Assembly: GCF_014650815.1 (NCBI RefSeq)
Contig: NZ_BMVR01000022.1
Coordinates: forward strand, 1 to 64,000
DNA length: 64,000 nt
Direction: 5' to 3'
Source: Streptomyces flavofungini
Lineage (GTDB): Bacteria; Actinomycetota; Actinomycetes; Streptomycetales; Streptomycetaceae
In this document: piece by piece, positions 1 through 8,074 of the stretch
How positions within the stretch are numbered: position 1 is the first letter of the stretch
Layout of the letters: each line of letters begins with the position of its first letter
Position numbers and translations under genes: made by a program
The notes under the pieces: generated by a model
Databases searched by the model: none
Told to the model about the DNA's origin: nothing
Seen by the model: only the letters and a program-made list of their open reading frames with translations

Positions 1-200
1 GACGGCGTACCCGGTCCCGCGCCCGACGGCGTACCCGGTCCCGCGCCCGACGGCGCACTCGGTCCCGCGCCCGACGGCGTACCCGGTCCCGCGCCCGACG
101 GCGTACCCGGTCCCGCGCCCGACGGCGCACTCGGTCCCGCGCCCGACGGCGTACCCGATCCCGCACCCGACGACGCACTCGATCCCGCACCCGACGACGT
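1..200. repeat. 24-bp tandem repeat, about 8 copies, within coding sequence
   Basis: The unit GACGGCGTACCCGGTCCCGC plus GCCC is repeated head to tail to about position 200. Variants have GCACTC for GTACCC and, at the right end, GATCCCGCACCCGAC. Read on the minus strand, each unit encodes eight residues close to SGAGPGTP or SGAGPSAP. The array reaches the window edge, so the full copy number is unknown. Confidence 0.9.
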
Positions 201-731
201 ACCCGACTGCCCGTCAGCCCGCCCCGGCGGTACGGCATCCCAAGAGAACTCCACCCCCGCCTCGACGGCGGCACCCCGCAGCGCCACACCGTCGGCCTCC
301 ACCGAGCCACGGTCGGCCCCTGCGGCCCCGGACGCCGCACCCTCGCCCCCCAACACCCTCCGCAACAGCTCCCCGACCCCCCGAGCCTGCTCCCGAGGAC
401 TCCCCACAGCCCGCCCGGCCCCACGCTCTCCCCCCGCCCGCCAAGCCCGCAGCCACACGTGCTGGAGGTCCTCCGCGACGTCGAGCGCCCGGCGCCGGGC
501 CTCGTCGAGCACGTCCCCGCTGCCGGAACCGGCCGCAGCCGCGAGGAGGTCGCGTATGTCCTCCTCGTGCCGTTCCACGTCGTCGCCGAGAGCACGCACC
601 GCGGTGCCGAGCGCGTCCAGCCGGGCGATCACCTCCAGCAGGCCGATGTCCGCGTACCCACCGCCAGTGGGCGCGCCCCCGCGCTCCCCGCGCTCACCGT
701 CCTCAGCACGCTTGTCCCTCCGCGAGAACAT
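1..731 (-). CDS. Partial repeat-rich protein, third gene of the Hsp70-like operon (runs off the window)
   Basis: The frame is open from an ATG at 731 to the window edge, so the protein is at least 243 aa and its C-terminus is missing. GGGGAGG lies 9 nt before this ATG. An in-frame ATG at 749 has no comparable ribosome binding site. Residues about 25-90 are helical and acidic/basic, with leucine-spaced stretches such as LLEVIARLDALG and DEARRRALDVAEDL, as in a short coiled coil. From about residue 180 an 8-residue unit close to SGAGPGTP repeats, encoded by a 24-bp tandem repeat. It follows the Hsp70-like gene after 71 nt, so co-transcription is likely. A GrpE-like co-factor is conceivable from position and helix content, but I see no diagnostic GrpE motif. 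Confidence 0.6.
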   Translation of the reverse strand, partial: MFSRRDKRAEDGERGERGGAPTGGGYADIGLLEVIARLDALGTAVRALGDDVERHEEDIRDLLAAAAGSGSGDVLDEARRRALDVAEDLQHVWLRAWRAGGERGAGRAVGSPREQARGVGELLRRVLGGEGAASGAAGADRGSVEADGVALRGAAVEAGVEFSWDAVPPGRADGQSGTSSGAGSSASSGAGSGTPSGAGPSAPSGAGPGTPSGAGPGTPSGAGPSAPSGAGPGTPSGAGPGTP

Positions 732-802
732 CCTGGATCGCCTCCCCATCACCGCAGTTCGGGCCGTTCGGAATTCAGGTCGGCTTCGGTCCCGGATCCG
801 GA

Positions 803-2614
803 TCAGAATTCGGGATCGAGGTCGAGGGTGGCGTCGACCGCCTGGCCGTCGTGCCGGTTGACCGCGCGCACGGTGATCTCCGCCCGGCCGAACGACAGGT
901 GGACGTCGACCTCGCGGGACTCGCGCGGCAGGTGCATGCAGGAGCTGAGGTCGACGGTGATGTCGCCGATGCGCTTGGCGGGGGCCGAGTCGTAGTAGCG
1001 GGGGTCGGGGGCGTGGGTGGCGTAGAAGTCGACGGTCATGTGGGTCCGGTCGGCCCGGATGGGGACCAGGTTCCGGTGGGCGACCTCGTGGCCGACGCCG
1101 ACGCGCCGGCCGATGGTGACGAACCGCAGGAAGCGGTCGGGGCAGAAGGGCCGCCCCTCGTCGTTGTGCTCCAGGGCCCGGTCCTGGGCGCCGTCGGCGT
1201 CCTCGTACGGCACGGAGACTCGGGCGCCGTACGTGTAGAGCGCGCAGCGTTCCGTGATGTCCGGCCCCGAGCGGCGCGCGCCGATCCCACCGCCGGTTCC
1301 GGCGGCCACGTCGTCGCCCTCGCGGACAGCGGACGCGTAGCACCGGTGCACGGCCCCGTGCAGCACCGCCCGCTCGGGCCGGTCCGGCATGAAGACCCGG
1401 GCCCGCTTCCCGACATGGGCCCGGACCCGCTCCCGCAGATAGGGCGACTTCGAGAACCCGCCCACCAGGTACACGTCCGGGCGGGCCGCGCCGCCGCCCT
1501 CGGCCGCCGTCTCCACGTGCGCGTCGATCAGCGGCAGGATCCCGCCGACCGCGGCCTCCAGGAGGTCGGCCATCTCCTTGGGCCGGACGACGAGCCGGTC
1601 GCCCTTGCCGCCCTGGACCTCGCCGAGGTGCCGGAGGTCGTCCGGCGAGAGCAGCCCGTGCAGACCGTCCACGCGCAGCGCGACGCTCTCGCGGGAGCCG
1701 ACCGTGAACCTGTTGCGGTGCGTCTCCCAGTCGCTCAACAGCTCCTGGAACTCGGTCCAGTGATACCTGGTCAGGCGCTCCAGGTTCGTCTGGTCCAGGA
1801 ACCGGCTGCCGAGCACGTCCTTGATGAAGCCGTTCGTCGTGTACGTGGCACCGAACGCGCCCCCGGAGGGACGGCGGAGCTGCGCGAGCGAGCCGTCCCC
1901 GAGCACCTCGTACGCCACCACGTCGACCGTGCCGCCGCCGCAGTCCGCCACCACGAACCGCTGCCCCGACCTGCGGAACGCGCCGAGCAGCGAGCGCACT
2001 GGGCCGGTCGGCGCGAGCTCCTTGACGGCGCAGTACAACGCGGCCATGTCCGGCTCGGGTTCGAGCAGCAGCGTGTCGTGCCCGGCCGGGAACCCGGCGG
2101 TCTCCGCGGCCTCGCGCATGGCGCCGAGGGCGGCCTGGGACCAGATGGCGGGCACGGTGAGGCACCACCGTATGTCCGACTCCCGGTAGCCGCCCGCGGC
2201 GGTGATCTCGGCCACGGCGGCCGCCCGCAGCCGTTCGAGGTACGTGGCGATCAGCGGCACCGGGCGGGACAGGTCGTCGTCGAGCGCGCGCGGCACGCGG
2301 TTCCCGGGGGCCGGGCGTGAGGGGTCGTCGGCCGGGCGCAGCGACATCTTCATGCCGGTGACCAGGCGGGAGCCCGGCGGGCGGGCGGCGCGCACGGCCG
2401 GGTGCCCCCAGGCGAGCACGGCGCCGGAGCTGTCCAGGAGCAGGGCCGAGCGGGTCTTCGGATAGCGCTTCTCGGTGGTTTCCGGCCAGTTCTCCCGGTC
2501 GACGATGTCGCGCCGTCGGGGGTCCGCGTGGTCCCGGCTGACGGCGGTCCAGGCGTACCCGCTGGCGTGCGTACCGAAGTCGATGGCAGCCGCCACCCGG
2601 AACCGCGCCCCCAT
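803..2614 (-). CDS. Divergent Hsp70-family ATPase (HSPA12-like)
   Basis: The 603-residue protein carries the actin/Hsp70 nucleotide-binding signatures in order: phosphate-1 IDFGTHASGYAW at residues 11-22, phosphate-2 DCGGGTVDV at 224-232, and the adenosine motif VYLVGGFSKSPYL at 381-393. The SGYA and GGFSKSP forms recall eukaryotic HSPA12 proteins more than DnaK. The C-terminal part (YGARVSVPYED, then FLRFVTIGRRVGVGHEV) also fits the HSPA12 layout, not a DnaK beta-sandwich with a lid. No DnaK-type EEVD-like tail is present. It starts 3 nt after the stop of the upstream coiled-coil gene, so translation is probably coupled. A chaperone or signalling ATPase role is inferred; the client is unknown. 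Confidence 0.85.
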   Translation of the reverse strand: MGARFRVAAAIDFGTHASGYAWTAVSRDHADPRRRDIVDRENWPETTEKRYPKTRSALLLDSSGAVLAWGHPAVRAARPPGSRLVTGMKMSLRPADDPSRPAPGNRVPRALDDDLSRPVPLIATYLERLRAAAVAEITAAGGYRESDIRWCLTVPAIWSQAALGAMREAAETAGFPAGHDTLLLEPEPDMAALYCAVKELAPTGPVRSLLGAFRRSGQRFVVADCGGGTVDVVAYEVLGDGSLAQLRRPSGGAFGATYTTNGFIKDVLGSRFLDQTNLERLTRYHWTEFQELLSDWETHRNRFTVGSRESVALRVDGLHGLLSPDDLRHLGEVQGGKGDRLVVRPKEMADLLEAAVGGILPLIDAHVETAAEGGGAARPDVYLVGGFSKSPYLRERVRAHVGKRARVFMPDRPERAVLHGAVHRCYASAVREGDDVAAGTGGGIGARRSGPDITERCALYTYGARVSVPYEDADGAQDRALEHNDEGRPFCPDRFLRFVTIGRRVGVGHEVAHRNLVPIRADRTHMTVDFYATHAPDPRYYDSAPAKRIGDITVDLSSCMHLPRESREVDVHLSFGRAEITVRAVNRHDGQAVDATLDLDPEF

Positions 2615-2617
2615 GCG

Positions 2618-4204
2618 TCAGCCGTCCTCTCCGGCACCCGCTCGGCCACCGGCGCCCGCCGGACCGGCCGGACCCGCGCCACCGCCACCCGCACCGGCCC
2701 CGCCGTCCTCCGCGCCGTCCTCGTCGTCGTCCTCCCCGAGGAGCCGACGGCGGTTCTCCGCGCCCGCGATCTCCTCGGCGGACGCCCGCAGTTCCGCCGC
2801 CTCGCCGCCGAGCTTCAGCGAGTCGAGGACGGGCAGCAGCCCGCGCACCCGGTCCAGATAGGTCTGGCGTTCCGTGCGCGTGCCGGGCGTGGGCAGGCGC
2901 AGCGCGCGGCGGGCGGTGAACAGGGCGGGTTCCTCGAAACCGGCCTCCTGGTAGGTGGCCGCCTGCTGGATGAGCGCGTCGGTCTCCGCCTTGAGGCCCC
3001 GGTCCACCGACACGTCCAGCATCGCGGCGGTGCCGAGGGCGGCGGCGCGGGGCAGCGGGTCCAGGGAGCCGTCGAGCCGGGAGTGCAGCTGCGGGTCGTG
3101 GCCCGCCGCCACGTGGAACCACTCGGCGATCACGGCGGCGACGCCCGCGGCCAGCGCCGCGATCTGCGCCTCCACCGCGTGCCGCTCCTTGCCCGCGTCC
3201 GCCGGCAGCGCCGGGAACGGCAGCGAGAGCCGCACCGCGGCGGGCACGAGGGGCGAGAGCGCGTCGAAGGTGCCGAGCCGCCGGGGGACTTCGGGCGGCG
3301 CGGCCGCGGCGGCGGCCTCGCCGTAGAGGTTCCAGGCGACGATGTCGACGCGGGTGCGCCAGCCCTCGGTGATCTCTCCGTGGACGAGCACCACCGGGTG
3401 CGCGGCGAGGACCTGCCGGACGAGGTACAGGTCGGTCTCGTGCCGGTTGAGCGGGCGGCGGAACAGGCCCGGCACCCCCGCCATCAGCTTCGGCCCCGGC
3501 AGCTCCCGGAGCGCCTCGCGCAGGTGGAAGTCGAACTCGGCGTTGACCGGGTCGATGAGCGCGTGCGGGTCGCTGGCGCGGAAGAAGGGGGCGGTGATGA
3601 GGGCGGGCAGGGTGCCGTTGCGGGTCTCGGCGGTGATCTGCGCGCTCACCTCGTGCGGATAGACCAGTGCGAAGGGCGTGTGCTCGCGGTGGTGGGCGGC
3701 GTCGGCGAGGGCCTGGTTCAGTTCGTAGTCCACCTGTGCGCCGTGCGACCGCTCGTCCTTGCGCTGCCGGTGCTTCCGGTCGGACCGCTCGCGCCGGAAC
3801 CGGTCGTCCAACGTGAGCCGTTCCGCGGCGAGTTCGTGGGTCAGCCGGGCGTGCCGCTCGGCGAGCCTGGCCCCCTCCTGCTGGAGCTGTCGCTCGTGCT
3901 CGCGCTGCTCCTCGGACCACTGGTTCGGGGGCACGGTGACGGTCGAATGCGGGAGCAGTACGTCCACTTGGGACGACGGTGAGCCGCCGCCCCCGCCCGG
4001 GCCGAGGGCGGCGGGGGCGTGCTTGCGCTCGTCCTTGGCGAAGTCCCGCAGCCTGCGGTCGTGGATCTCCAGCCGCTTGGTCTCCTGCCGGGCGCAGTAG
4101 ATGTCGACGGCGGCCTTGGGCAGATCGCCGATGGCGTCCGCCACGCCCCGGGCGACTTCCTTGGCCGTGTCACCGAGGCTGCGGAAGAAGTTGATGATGC
4201 GCAT
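2618..4204 (-). CDS. Coiled-coil protein of unknown function, first gene of the Hsp70-like operon
   Basis: The protein has 528 aa. The first 30 residues (INFFRSLGDTAKEVARGVAD) can form an amphipathic helix that might sit on a membrane. A Gly/Pro linker near residue 70 is followed by a strongly charged coiled coil at about residues 95-165, rich in Arg, Glu, His and Gln. Residues about 175-470 look globular. The last 50 residues are acidic, then Gly/Ala-rich and probably disordered. I recognise no domain. The ATG at 4204 opens the operon, the preceding bases are unusually AT-rich and could hold its promoter, and the 3-nt gap to the Hsp70-like gene suggests the two products act together. Confidence 0.75.
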   Translation of the reverse strand: MRIINFFRSLGDTAKEVARGVADAIGDLPKAAVDIYCARQETKRLEIHDRRLRDFAKDERKHAPAALGPGGGGGSPSSQVDVLLPHSTVTVPPNQWSEEQREHERQLQQEGARLAERHARLTHELAAERLTLDDRFRRERSDRKHRQRKDERSHGAQVDYELNQALADAAHHREHTPFALVYPHEVSAQITAETRNGTLPALITAPFFRASDPHALIDPVNAEFDFHLREALRELPGPKLMAGVPGLFRRPLNRHETDLYLVRQVLAAHPVVLVHGEITEGWRTRVDIVAWNLYGEAAAAAAPPEVPRRLGTFDALSPLVPAAVRLSLPFPALPADAGKERHAVEAQIAALAAGVAAVIAEWFHVAAGHDPQLHSRLDGSLDPLPRAAALGTAAMLDVSVDRGLKAETDALIQQAATYQEAGFEEPALFTARRALRLPTPGTRTERQTYLDRVRGLLPVLDSLKLGGEAAELRASAEEIAGAENRRRLLGEDDDEDGAEDGGAGAGGGGAGPAGPAGAGGRAGAGEDG

Positions 4205-4430
4205 GGCTGTCCGTCCGTCCGGTGCGGGTCGGCTGACCGTGTGGGCGCCTTACCCGTGACCGTGCGGCGGAATGCCTGATTCTCCCGGCCCGTCACATAA
4301 AACAAAGAAATGGTTGCTTGTGGCGGTGTTCGATCGCTCGTGCGCACTTAGTGCGAAGCGCTCCGCTTCGCTGGACGCCGGGCTTCGCTGGATGCTTCGT
4401 CAGGTGCCGGGGCGGGGGCCGAACGCGAAA
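4205..4430. other. Upstream region of the Hsp70-like operon
   Basis: This stretch separates the minus-strand operon from the tRNA-Ser terminator. Around 4295-4320 it contains an AT-rich run (CATAAAACAAAGAAATGG) in otherwise GC-rich DNA, the likely promoter zone for the operon. At 4353-4371 GCGAAGCG-CTC-CGCTTCGC forms a perfect 8-bp hairpin, and CTTCGCTGG is repeated just after it. No gene is supported here. Confidence 0.4.
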
Positions 4431-4466
4431 CACCCCGCCGGTCCAGTTTCCTGGACCGGCGGGGTG
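4431..4466 (-). terminator. Hairpin terminator after tRNA-Ser(CGA)
   Basis: A perfect 16-bp stem, CACCCCGCCGGTCCAG with its complement around a TTTC loop, starts 4 nt past the encoded CCA end of the minus-strand tRNA gene. No long T-run follows, which is usual for Streptomyces terminators. Confidence 0.85.
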
Positions 4467-4470
4467 TCTA

Positions 4471-4558
4471 TGGCGGTAGCGGAGGGATTTGAACCCTCGG
4501 TGACTTGCGCCACACTCGCTTTCGAGGCGAGCTCCTTCGGCCGCTCGGACACGCTACC
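4471..4558 (-). tRNA. tRNA-Ser (anticodon CGA)
   Basis: The 88-nt gene folds as a class II tRNA. GGTAGCG pairs with CGCTACC in the acceptor stem, the anticodon arm is CTCGC-CTCGAAA-GCGAG with anticodon CGA, a long variable arm follows, and the T arm carries GGTTCAAAT. The discriminator is G and CCA is encoded. It reads UCG codons. Confidence 0.95.
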
Positions 4559-4606
4559 GAGAGAGATCCTAGCCCAAGGTGGGCCGTGGGCCGAAATCCG
4601 TTGGGA

Positions 4607-5113
4607 CTACCCCTCGGCGGGCGGGGTGCCGCGGTCCCGGGAGCGGGCGAAGAAGTCGGTGAGCAGCCGCGCGCCCTCCTCGGCGAGGACCCCTTCGATC
4701 ACTTCGGGCCGGTGGTTGAGCCGCCGGTCGCGCAGCAGGTCCCACAGGGAGCCCGCGGCGCCGGCCTTGGCGTCGCGGGCGCCGTAGACGACGCGGTCCA
4801 CGCGGGACTGCTGGAGGGCGCCCGCACACATCACGCACGGCTCCAGGGTGACGACGAGCGTGCAGCCGGGCAGCCGCCAGGTGCCGAGCCTGGCGGCGGC
4901 CCGGCGCAGCGCGAGGATCTCGGCGTGCGCGGTGGGGTCGCCCCCGGCCTCGCGTTCGTTGTGGCCGGTGGCGAGCACCGTCTCGCCGTCCGCGGACAGC
5001 ACGACGGCGCCGACGGGCACGTCACCGCCCTGGACGGCCCGTTCGGCCTGGTCCAGGGCGATCCGCATCGGCGCCCGCCAGCGGTCTCGTACCGGATCTG
5101 GGAGTTGTGTCAC
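4607..5113 (-). CDS. tadA: tRNA-specific adenosine deaminase TadA
   Basis: The product deaminates A34 to inosine in tRNA-Arg(ACG). The zinc/catalytic motif HAE lies at residues 63-65, with Glu65 as the proton shuttle, and PCVMCAG at 92-98 supplies the two Cys ligands. The length of 168 aa fits the family, although homologs often begin at the internal Met16 (MRIALDQAERA), so the first 15 residues are uncertain. The gene follows the adenosine-deaminase-associated gene at a 9-nt distance and the two are probably co-transcribed. Cytosine deaminases share the fold, but the HAE/PCVMCAG pattern, the LEP preceding it and the neighbour favour TadA. Confidence 0.93.
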   Translation of the reverse strand: MTQLPDPVRDRWRAPMRIALDQAERAVQGGDVPVGAVVLSADGETVLATGHNEREAGGDPTAHAEILALRRAAARLGTWRLPGCTLVVTLEPCVMCAGALQQSRVDRVVYGARDAKAGAAGSLWDLLRDRRLNHRPEVIEGVLAEEGARLLTDFFARSRDRGTPPAEG

Positions 5114-5122
5114 GCGGTGAAA

Positions 5123-5662
5123 CTAACGGACGGCTTCGAGGACCTCCGTGACTCCGAGCATGTCGGCGATCTCACCGAGCGCGTCGCCGCTCTCCAGTGC
5201 CTTGAGGTCCTTGTCCGACACTCCGAGGTCGCCGAGGACCTGCGGGTCCCCGAGCGGCCCCGCGGGCACGGCCTCGCCGGTGCTGTCCGGCCCGTCCGTG
5301 TCGTCGTCGGAGGTGTCGGGCTCGCCGTCCTCCGTGCCGTCGAGGTCCAGGGACTCCAGGGCGTCCGCCTCGTCGTCCGGGTCGCGGCCCAGCATCTCGT
5401 CGGTGAGAAGGATCTCGCCGTAGGCGCTGCGAGCGGCGGCCGCGGCGTCGGAGACGTAGATCCGCGGGTCCTCCTCGCCGTCCACGCGGACGACGCCGAA
5501 CCAGGCGTCCTCCTGTTCGATGAAGACGAGGACCGTGTCGTCGTCGACAGCGGCCTCACGGGCCAGATCGGCCAGATCCGACAGGCTCTCCACATTGTCG
5601 AGCTCCGTGTCGCTCGCTTCCCACCCGTCTTCGGTGCGCGCGAGCAGTGCGGCGAAGTACAC
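5123..5662 (-). CDS. tRNA adenosine deaminase-associated protein
   Basis: The acidic protein has about 179 aa from a GTG at 5662, which is preceded by GGGAGAG at 6 nt. An ATG at 5683 and a longer frame to 5770 are possible but lack such a site. It begins VYFAALLARTEDGWEASDTE, which I associate with the actinobacterial family named for its position beside tadA. The N-terminal 100 residues look like a small alpha/beta fold. The middle is a disordered run rich in Asp, Glu, Ser and Gly, and the end is helical (KDLKALESGDALGEIADMLG). The biochemical role is unknown; the conserved adjacency suggests a function linked to TadA or its tRNA. Confidence 0.8.
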   Translation of the reverse strand: MYFAALLARTEDGWEASDTELDNVESLSDLADLAREAAVDDDTVLVFIEQEDAWFGVVRVDGEEDPRIYVSDAAAAARSAYGEILLTDEMLGRDPDDEADALESLDLDGTEDGEPDTSDDDTDGPDSTGEAVPAGPLGDPQVLGDLGVSDKDLKALESGDALGEIADMLGVTEVLEAVR

Positions 5663-5855
5663 CGTGACTCTCCCACTGTTCATAGGCGCCGGTTGGGGGT
5701 CCCCCCGGCGGACGTCGGCGGCGGGAGTGCTGTTCCAAGCCCCGCCCACTCGGAATCGTGGCAGAAACAACGGCTTCAGGAGAGGTCTTCGGACCGCTGT
5801 GTCCGCGTCGCGTTGTGAATCACAGGCCGCTTTGCCGCGGCGGCCTCCTTCGCGG

Positions 5856-6053
5856 CTACCAGCGGAACGTACGCATACGCATCGCCTGTCGCAGTCGGGC
5901 CGCCCGGGCGCGGCGCGGTGTCACCCGGGCCCGCAGCTCGCGGGCCTCGGTCAACTCGTGCAGGAACTGGGCGCGGCGCCTGCGCCGCTCGGCTTCCGTC
6001 TCGCGTCGCCTGCGTCGCTCGGCGTCGCTCTCGCGCGCTTCCCGGTCGGGCAT
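5856..6053 (-). CDS. Small arginine-rich conserved protein
   Basis: The 65-aa frame starting MPDREARESDAERRRRRETE is almost entirely charged and helical, with two RRRRR blocks and a C-terminus rich in Arg and Met. It sits head to head with upp, its start 105 bp from the upp start. A similar small ORF occupies this place in other Streptomyces, as far as I recall. No good ribosome binding site is visible, so the start is uncertain. Function is unknown; nucleic-acid binding is only suggested by charge. Confidence 0.5.
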   Translation of the reverse strand: MPDREARESDAERRRRRETEAERRRRRAQFLHELTEARELRARVTPRRARAARLRQAMRMRTFRW

Positions 6054-6146
6054 AGGCCACACCACCCCAGTGTTCGTACGTCCACCTTCCCTCCGTGGCC
6101 GGGGTTGATGCCAGCGCGGAGGGATCAGGGGGCCGCTTCGCCCGGT

Positions 6147-6152
6147 TACTGT
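6147..6152 (+). promoter_or_regulatory. -10 box of a leaderless upp transcript
   Basis: TACTGT ends 6 nt before the upp ATG at 6159. Transcription from the usual +1 would begin at the start codon, and no Shine-Dalgarno sequence is present, so the mRNA is probably leaderless. Confidence 0.5.
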
Positions 6153-6158
6153 TGAACA

Positions 6159-6794
6159 ATGCGGATCCACGTCGTCGACCACCCGCTGGTGGCGCACAAA
6201 CTCACCACGCTGCGCGACAAGCGCACCGACTCCCCGACCTTCCGGCGCCTGGCCGACGAGCTGGTCACCCTGCTCGCGTACGAGGCCACCCGGGACGTGC
6301 GCACCGAGCAGGTCGACATCGAGACCCCCGTGGTCGGGACGACCGGCGTCAAGCTGTCGTATCCGCGGCCGCTGGTCGTGCCGATCCTGCGCGCCGGTCT
6401 CGGCATGCTCGACGGCATGGTCCGCCTGCTCCCGACCGCCGAGGTCGGCTTCCTCGGCATGATCCGCAACGAGGAGACGCTGCAGGCGTCCACGTACGCG
6501 ACCCGGATGCCGGAGGACCTCTCCGGCCGCCAGGTCTACGTCCTGGACCCGATGCTGGCCACCGGCGGCACGCTGGTCGCGGCGATCCAGGAGCTCATCA
6601 AGCGCGGCGCGGACGACGTGACCGCCGTGGTCCTGCTGGCCGCCCCGGAGGGCGTCGAGGTCATGGAGCGCGAGCTGGCGGGCACGCCGGTGACGGTCGT
6701 GACGGCCGCGGTGGACGAGCGCCTCAACGAGAACGGGTACATCGTGCCGGGGCTCGGTGACGCGGGGGACCGCATGTACGGGACGGCGGAGTAG
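6159..6794 (+). CDS. upp: Uracil phosphoribosyltransferase
   Basis: The enzyme converts uracil and PRPP to UMP in pyrimidine salvage. All family marks are present in 211 aa: VVPILRAGLGMLDG near residue 75, the PRPP loop VLDPMLATGGT at about 127-137, and the uracil-binding end GYIVPGLGDAGDRMYGT. The start follows a -10 box by 6 nt without a ribosome binding site. The gene stands alone, divergent from the small Arg-rich gene and convergent with the LytR_C gene. Confidence 0.97.
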   Translation: MRIHVVDHPLVAHKLTTLRDKRTDSPTFRRLADELVTLLAYEATRDVRTEQVDIETPVVGTTGVKLSYPRPLVVPILRAGLGMLDGMVRLLPTAEVGFLGMIRNEETLQASTYATRMPEDLSGRQVYVLDPMLATGGTLVAAIQELIKRGADDVTAVVLLAAPEGVEVMERELAGTPVTVVTAAVDERLNENGYIVPGLGDAGDRMYGTAE

Positions 6795-6874
6795 CCGTCA
6801 GGCAGTACGGCAGTACCGGCGGCCGAGTGGTCGTCGGGCCGTACGGGGCGGTCGAGTGGCCGCCCGGGTGGGTG

Positions 6875-6907
6875 ACTGCTGAGCGGCCCGTCGCTGCGCT
6901 CAGCAGT
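6875..6907. terminator. Bidirectional hairpin between upp and the LytR_C gene
   Basis: ACTGCTGAGCG and CGCTCAGCAGT form a perfect 11-bp stem with an 11-nt loop. The right arm includes the TGA stop of the minus-strand gene (6900-6902). It can end transcription from both convergent genes. Confidence 0.7.
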
Positions 6908-7559
6908 TCTTGCCGTCGGACGACTCCGGCTTCGAGGGCGTCGGCGCGGGCCTGGTGAGTGCCGCCAGGGCCTTGTCGGCGTCCTTCTTCGTCGCCAGGT
7001 CCTTGAACTTGCTGCCGAGGATCAGGTCGACCTCGCCGCCCTTGCGGGCGTCCGTCTGCCGGGCGGCGCCCTGGAGCTGGGTGGCGAGCACCGGCAGCGC
7101 CGTGTCGGCGGCGGACTTCGCGCCGAGCACTATCCCCGGGCCCTCGACCTTCTTGTCGAACGCCTTCGTCGCGTTGCCCACGTCGCCGATGGCGAAGCCG
7201 CGCTTCTTCAGCTCGGCGGCGGTCTCCTTGGCGAGGCCGCCGCGCGGGGTGGCGTTGAAGACGTTGACGGTGATCTTCCGGGGCTGGGGGAAAGCTTTCG
7301 GCTCGGCCTTGCGGGCCGCGTCGGCCGACGCCGGTCTCGTCGGGCAGTCCTTCGCCCCGCCCGCCGCGGACGCCTCGTCGTCGCCGGAGAACACGTCGAC
7401 GAGCTGCAGGCCGCCCCAGCCGAGCAGCCCGGCCACGGCGAGGGACGCGACGGCTCCGAGCACGATCCGGCGACGGCCGCTGGGGCGACGCATACGCGGG
7501 TATTTGTCCCCCGTGATGCGGTATTTGCCGCCCATGCCGGGGGGAGTGAGCATGCTCAT
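6900..7559 (-). CDS. Membrane-anchored LytR C-terminal domain protein
   Basis: The 219-aa protein begins MSMLTPPGMGGKYRITG, has a basic segment and then one transmembrane helix at about residues 30-52 (IVLGAVASLAVAGLLGWGGL). The external part carries a LytR_C domain, KITVNVFNATPRGGLAKETA, followed by helices and strands to residue 190. The tail is Pro/Ser-rich and ends KNC. This domain occurs at the C-terminus of cell-wall glycopolymer ligases and as stand-alone proteins; here the catalytic LCP domain is absent. A longer upstream frame to 7889 exists but lacks conserved sequence. Function at the envelope is inferred. Confidence 0.85.
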   Translation of the reverse strand: MSMLTPPGMGGKYRITGDKYPRMRRPSGRRRIVLGAVASLAVAGLLGWGGLQLVDVFSGDDEASAAGGAKDCPTRPASADAARKAEPKAFPQPRKITVNVFNATPRGGLAKETAAELKKRGFAIGDVGNATKAFDKKVEGPGIVLGAKSAADTALPVLATQLQGAARQTDARKGGEVDLILGSKFKDLATKKDADKALAALTRPAPTPSKPESSDGKNC

Positions 7560-7657
7560 GGGCGCAGCGTAGTGCTGCGCGGCGGCGATTCCTACTAAAT
7601 GATCATTGCCCGGCGCCAAGGCCAACCCAAAAGGGCCAACGCGGGCCCCCGCGGGGC

Positions 7658-7954
7658 TCAGCCCAGTTCGAGAACGCGGGCGTGCAGCACCTGGCGCTGC
7701 TGGAGCGCGGCGCGGACGGCGCGGTGCAGCCCGTCCTCCAGGTACAGATCGCCCTGCCACTTCACGACGTGCGCGAAGAGGTCGCCGTAGAACGTGGAGT
7801 CCTCGGCGAGCAGCGTCTCCAGGTCCAGCTGGCCCTTGGTCGTGACGAGCTGATCGAGGCGGACCGGGCGCGGCGCGACGTCCGCCCACTGCCGGGTGCT
7901 TTCCCGGCCGTGGTCGGGGTACGGCCGGCCGTTTCCGATGCGCTTGAAGATCAC
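7658..7954 (-). CDS. Small conserved protein with a ParB-like DGLHRA motif (VapB-like in some annotations)
   Basis: The 98-aa protein MIFKRIGNGRPYPDHGRE is, from memory, highly conserved in Streptomyces and sometimes labelled a VapB-family antitoxin. Its second half, with a YLEDGLHRAVRAAL stretch near residues 71-84, resembles the DGxHR signature of ParB/sulfiredoxin-type nucleotide-binding folds. No PIN-domain toxin is adjacent, which argues against an ordinary VapBC pair. It is divergent from the HerA-like gene. Housekeeping function unknown. Confidence 0.75.
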   Translation of the reverse strand: MIFKRIGNGRPYPDHGRESTRQWADVAPRPVRLDQLVTTKGQLDLETLLAEDSTFYGDLFAHVVKWQGDLYLEDGLHRAVRAALQQRQVLHARVLELG

Positions 7955-8074
7955 ACGGAAAGCCTACCGGTCAAGGCTCTCCGGGCGCAGCCATGGCGGC
8001 CGAGTGCGACCCTGGGAAATGACGTCGGAAACCGGGGCAAACCCGGAACTCTCAAGCCGGGAGCAGGGGCCGAA

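Noticed and set aside
7658..7954. Functional VapBC toxin-antitoxin module
   Set aside because: No PIN-domain toxin gene lies on either side.
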